Made by a program: the position numbers and the translations under genes. The notes beneath the pieces were generated by a model, which worked only from the letters and a program-made list of their open reading frames with translations, ran no database searches and was not told where the DNA came from. From Pelotomaculum sp. PtaB.Bin104 (lineage in GTDB: Bacteria > Bacillota > Desulfotomaculia > Desulfotomaculales > Pelotomaculaceae), in assembly GCA_002067205.1 (NCBI GenBank), contig MVQL01000241.1:1-64000 (forward strand): a DNA stretch of 64,000 nucleotides, written 5' to 3'. Of this stretch, positions 62,601-64,000 are shown one piece after another (the stretch's first letter is position 1; each line of letters begins with the position of its first letter).

Positions 62601-64000
62601 TTGAGCAAGGGGCAAAAGGTCCTTAGGGCTTCCGTCATTATGGGCAGCGCATCAGCTGTCTCTATGATCACCGGTATCTTTAGAAGCAAAGTAATGGCAA
62701 TATTGCTAGGTCCTGAGGGGATCGGCCTCCTGGGGATTTTACAGTCCATCATGAATACTACCTCAACAGTATTCGGGATGGGCCTGGCCTCAAGCGGGGT
62801 CCGCCAGATTGCTGAGGCCAGGGCTAACGGGGATGAGGCAGGTCTCGCTTTAACCCGAAAAGCATTGCTATGGGCCGCAGGAATACTTGGCCTGTTAGGC
62901 GCAGTACTATTAGTAATACTATGCAAACCTGTCGCTGATTTAACCATAGGTAATGATAACTACACCTGGATGGTCGCCTGCGTGTCAGCCGGTGTTTGGG
63001 CAACCATTATGTACAACGTCCAAATAGCAACACTAAACGGCATGCGCCGCATAGTCGACCTTGCCAGGGCATATATACTTAGCACGTTAGGCGGCACACT
63101 GGTAACAGTTTTGGCGGTTTGGCAACTAAAAGAAAATGGCGTTGTGTTAGCGGTCCTAAGCATCCCCTGGACCCTATTGGTTATTTCCTGGTGGTTCGCG
63201 CATAGGGTTCCAACAATTGACGTTCATTTATCCTGGCAAGCCATCTCAAAACCCCTACACGGATTGTTCAGTCTTGGTTTTGCGTTTATGGCCACAAATC
63301 TTTTTAGAGTAGCTACTCAAATGGTTGTTCGCATCCTTATCTTACAAACATTAAGTATAACAGCTACCGGTTTCTACCAAGCAGCGTGTAGCATTAACGC
63401 ACTTTACTTGGGATTTGTTCTGGAAGCAATGGGTAAGGACTATTATCCACGCTTGACTGCAGTTGCCAAAAACCGTGAGGAGACCAACATTATGGTTAAT
63501 AAGCAGGCCGAGATAGCCTTGCTTATGTCCGGCCCGGTTACTCTTGGAATGCTCACTCTAACCCATCAGGTAGTTGGTATATTATATTCCGGGGCTTTTG
63601 AAGAAACAGTTGATATCCTCCGTTGGCAGTTCCTCGGAGATCCATTTAAGGTAGCCAGTTGGACAATGGGGTTTATTCTGCTGGCTCAAGGCCGAGGTCG
63701 TCTGTTTTTATTTACGGAAATTTCCTGGAATCTTTTATATTTGGGGTTGATCTGGGTTGGTTTGCCGGTATGGAATCTTAAGGCCACTGGAATTGCTTAT
63801 TCCCTAACCCATGTTTTTTACTTCATTTTATTATGGGTAATCGTTTTTCGCGTAAATAATTTTCGTTGGAGTAAAACAAATTCAGTTCTGCTGATTGCCC
63901 TGTTGGTATGTGTAGCGATCATTTCATGGGCCAGGCTATTTCCAGGTATTGTCCCGTTGGTGTTGGGGCTCTTAGTAACCGTGGCAATGGGTAGTTACTC
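62601..64000 (+). CDS. wzx: O-antigen/oligosaccharide flippase, copy 2 (runs off the window)
   Basis: The start is TTG 62601 after AGGAGATG, the same ribosome binding site context as copy 1. The frame stays open for 466 codons to the window end (64000), lacking only about 30 C-terminal residues compared with copy 1. The protein shares SVIMG, SAVSMITGI, SKVMAILLGPEGIGLLG and most of the later spans with the gene at 59798-61276. Many changes are conservative, so this is a diverged paralog, not an exact assembly duplicate. Confidence 0.87.
   Translation, partial: MSKGQKVLRASVIMGSASAVSMITGIFRSKVMAILLGPEGIGLLGILQSIMNTTSTVFGMGLASSGVRQIAEARANGDEAGLALTRKALLWAAGILGLLGAVLLVILCKPVADLTIGNDNYTWMVACVSAGVWATIMYNVQIATLNGMRRIVDLARAYILSTLGGTLVTVLAVWQLKENGVVLAVLSIPWTLLVISWWFAHRVPTIDVHLSWQAISKPLHGLFSLGFAFMATNLFRVATQMVVRILILQTLSITATGFYQAACSINALYLGFVLEAMGKDYYPRLTAVAKNREETNIMVNKQAEIALLMSGPVTLGMLTLTHQVVGILYSGAFEETVDILRWQFLGDPFKVASWTMGFILLAQGRGRLFLFTEISWNLLYLGLIWVGLPVWNLKATGIAYSLTHVFYFILLWVIVFRVNNFRWSKTNSVLLIALLVCVAIISWARLFPGIVPLVLGLLVTVAMGSY

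Larger units (their letters stand above)
59798..64000. repeat. inverted repeat formed by two flippase genes around a truncation junction
   Basis: The arms are the two flippase genes plus about 30 bases of leader, oriented outwards. The leaders GCAGGAGATGAATTAATTG (copy 1) and GCAGGAGATGAGCTAATTG (copy 2) and the preceding GGGGNNAAGCCT stretch align. Divergence is gene-like, with many substitutions and no frame disruption in the part seen. The 1.3-kb centre holds only the truncated rmlB and GT2 genes. Confidence 0.75.

Overview
The window looks like a chromosomal segment of a spore-forming, anaerobic Gram-positive bacterium of class Clostridia, most likely the Desulfotomaculum/Pelotomaculum branch of the former Peptococcaceae. 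Four things point there: sporulation and germination genes (tepA-ylzJ-spoIIIE, spoVAF), a T-box leader in front of ileS, radical-SAM/SPASM enzymes including a SCIFF-type maturase, and signs of selenium use (mnmH and a glutaredoxin gene read through an in-frame UGA). The assignment is inferred from gene content and order; no 16S gene is present.

Region 1 (1-44.2 kb) is mostly core genome: a tRNA-Arg gene; guaB; acuA; a HARE-HTH coiled-coil protein; tepA-ylzJ-ftsK/spoIIIE; mnmH; rodZ; a DegV/FakB gene with a FakA-like kinase; yajQ; a division cluster (HlyD-like protein, yggS, sepF, proC, yggT, NUDIX hydrolase, yggU); T-box-ileS, lspA and rluD; spoVAF; a SCIFF maturase and a DUF896 protein; mnmA; a small zinc-ribbon protein; an AI-2E permease; alaS; and the ireB-aldo/keto reductase-ruvX-DUF1292-vanW-mltG-U32-methyltransferase-PBP series. 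Intergenic stretches hold good sigma-A promoters, terminators, two decayed genes (an FAD oxidoreductase and an alpha/beta hydrolase) and one nested inverted-repeat region that could encode a structured RNA.

Region 2 (44.5-64 kb) starts with a short minus-strand glutaredoxin gene that conventional gene finding would miss, because its CxxC motif is encoded UxxC with a UGA codon. A surface-polysaccharide locus follows: PglF/CapD-like dehydratase, WecC-like dehydrogenase, multi-spanning membrane protein, glycosyltransferases, Glf, a frameshifted GT2 gene, an RmlC-RmlD fusion, RmlA, a radical SAM protein, Ugd, a UDP-xylose synthase-like SDR and a GT2. The right end is a rearranged zone. Two closely related flippase genes face away from each other as an inverted repeat of about 1.4 kb. 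Between them a truncated rmlB and a truncated glycosyltransferase are joined head to head. Parts of the locus (about 50.4-52.5 kb and 55.2-56.0 kb) are visibly richer in A+T than the core region, as is common for transferred polysaccharide genes.

The observations most worth checking are the UGA-containing glutaredoxin, the inverted flippase duplication with its truncation junction, the SCIFF maturase without an adjacent precursor, the poly(A) frameshift in the GT2 gene, the group IIC intron remnant behind a terminator, and the structured intergenic element near 26.8-26.9 kb.
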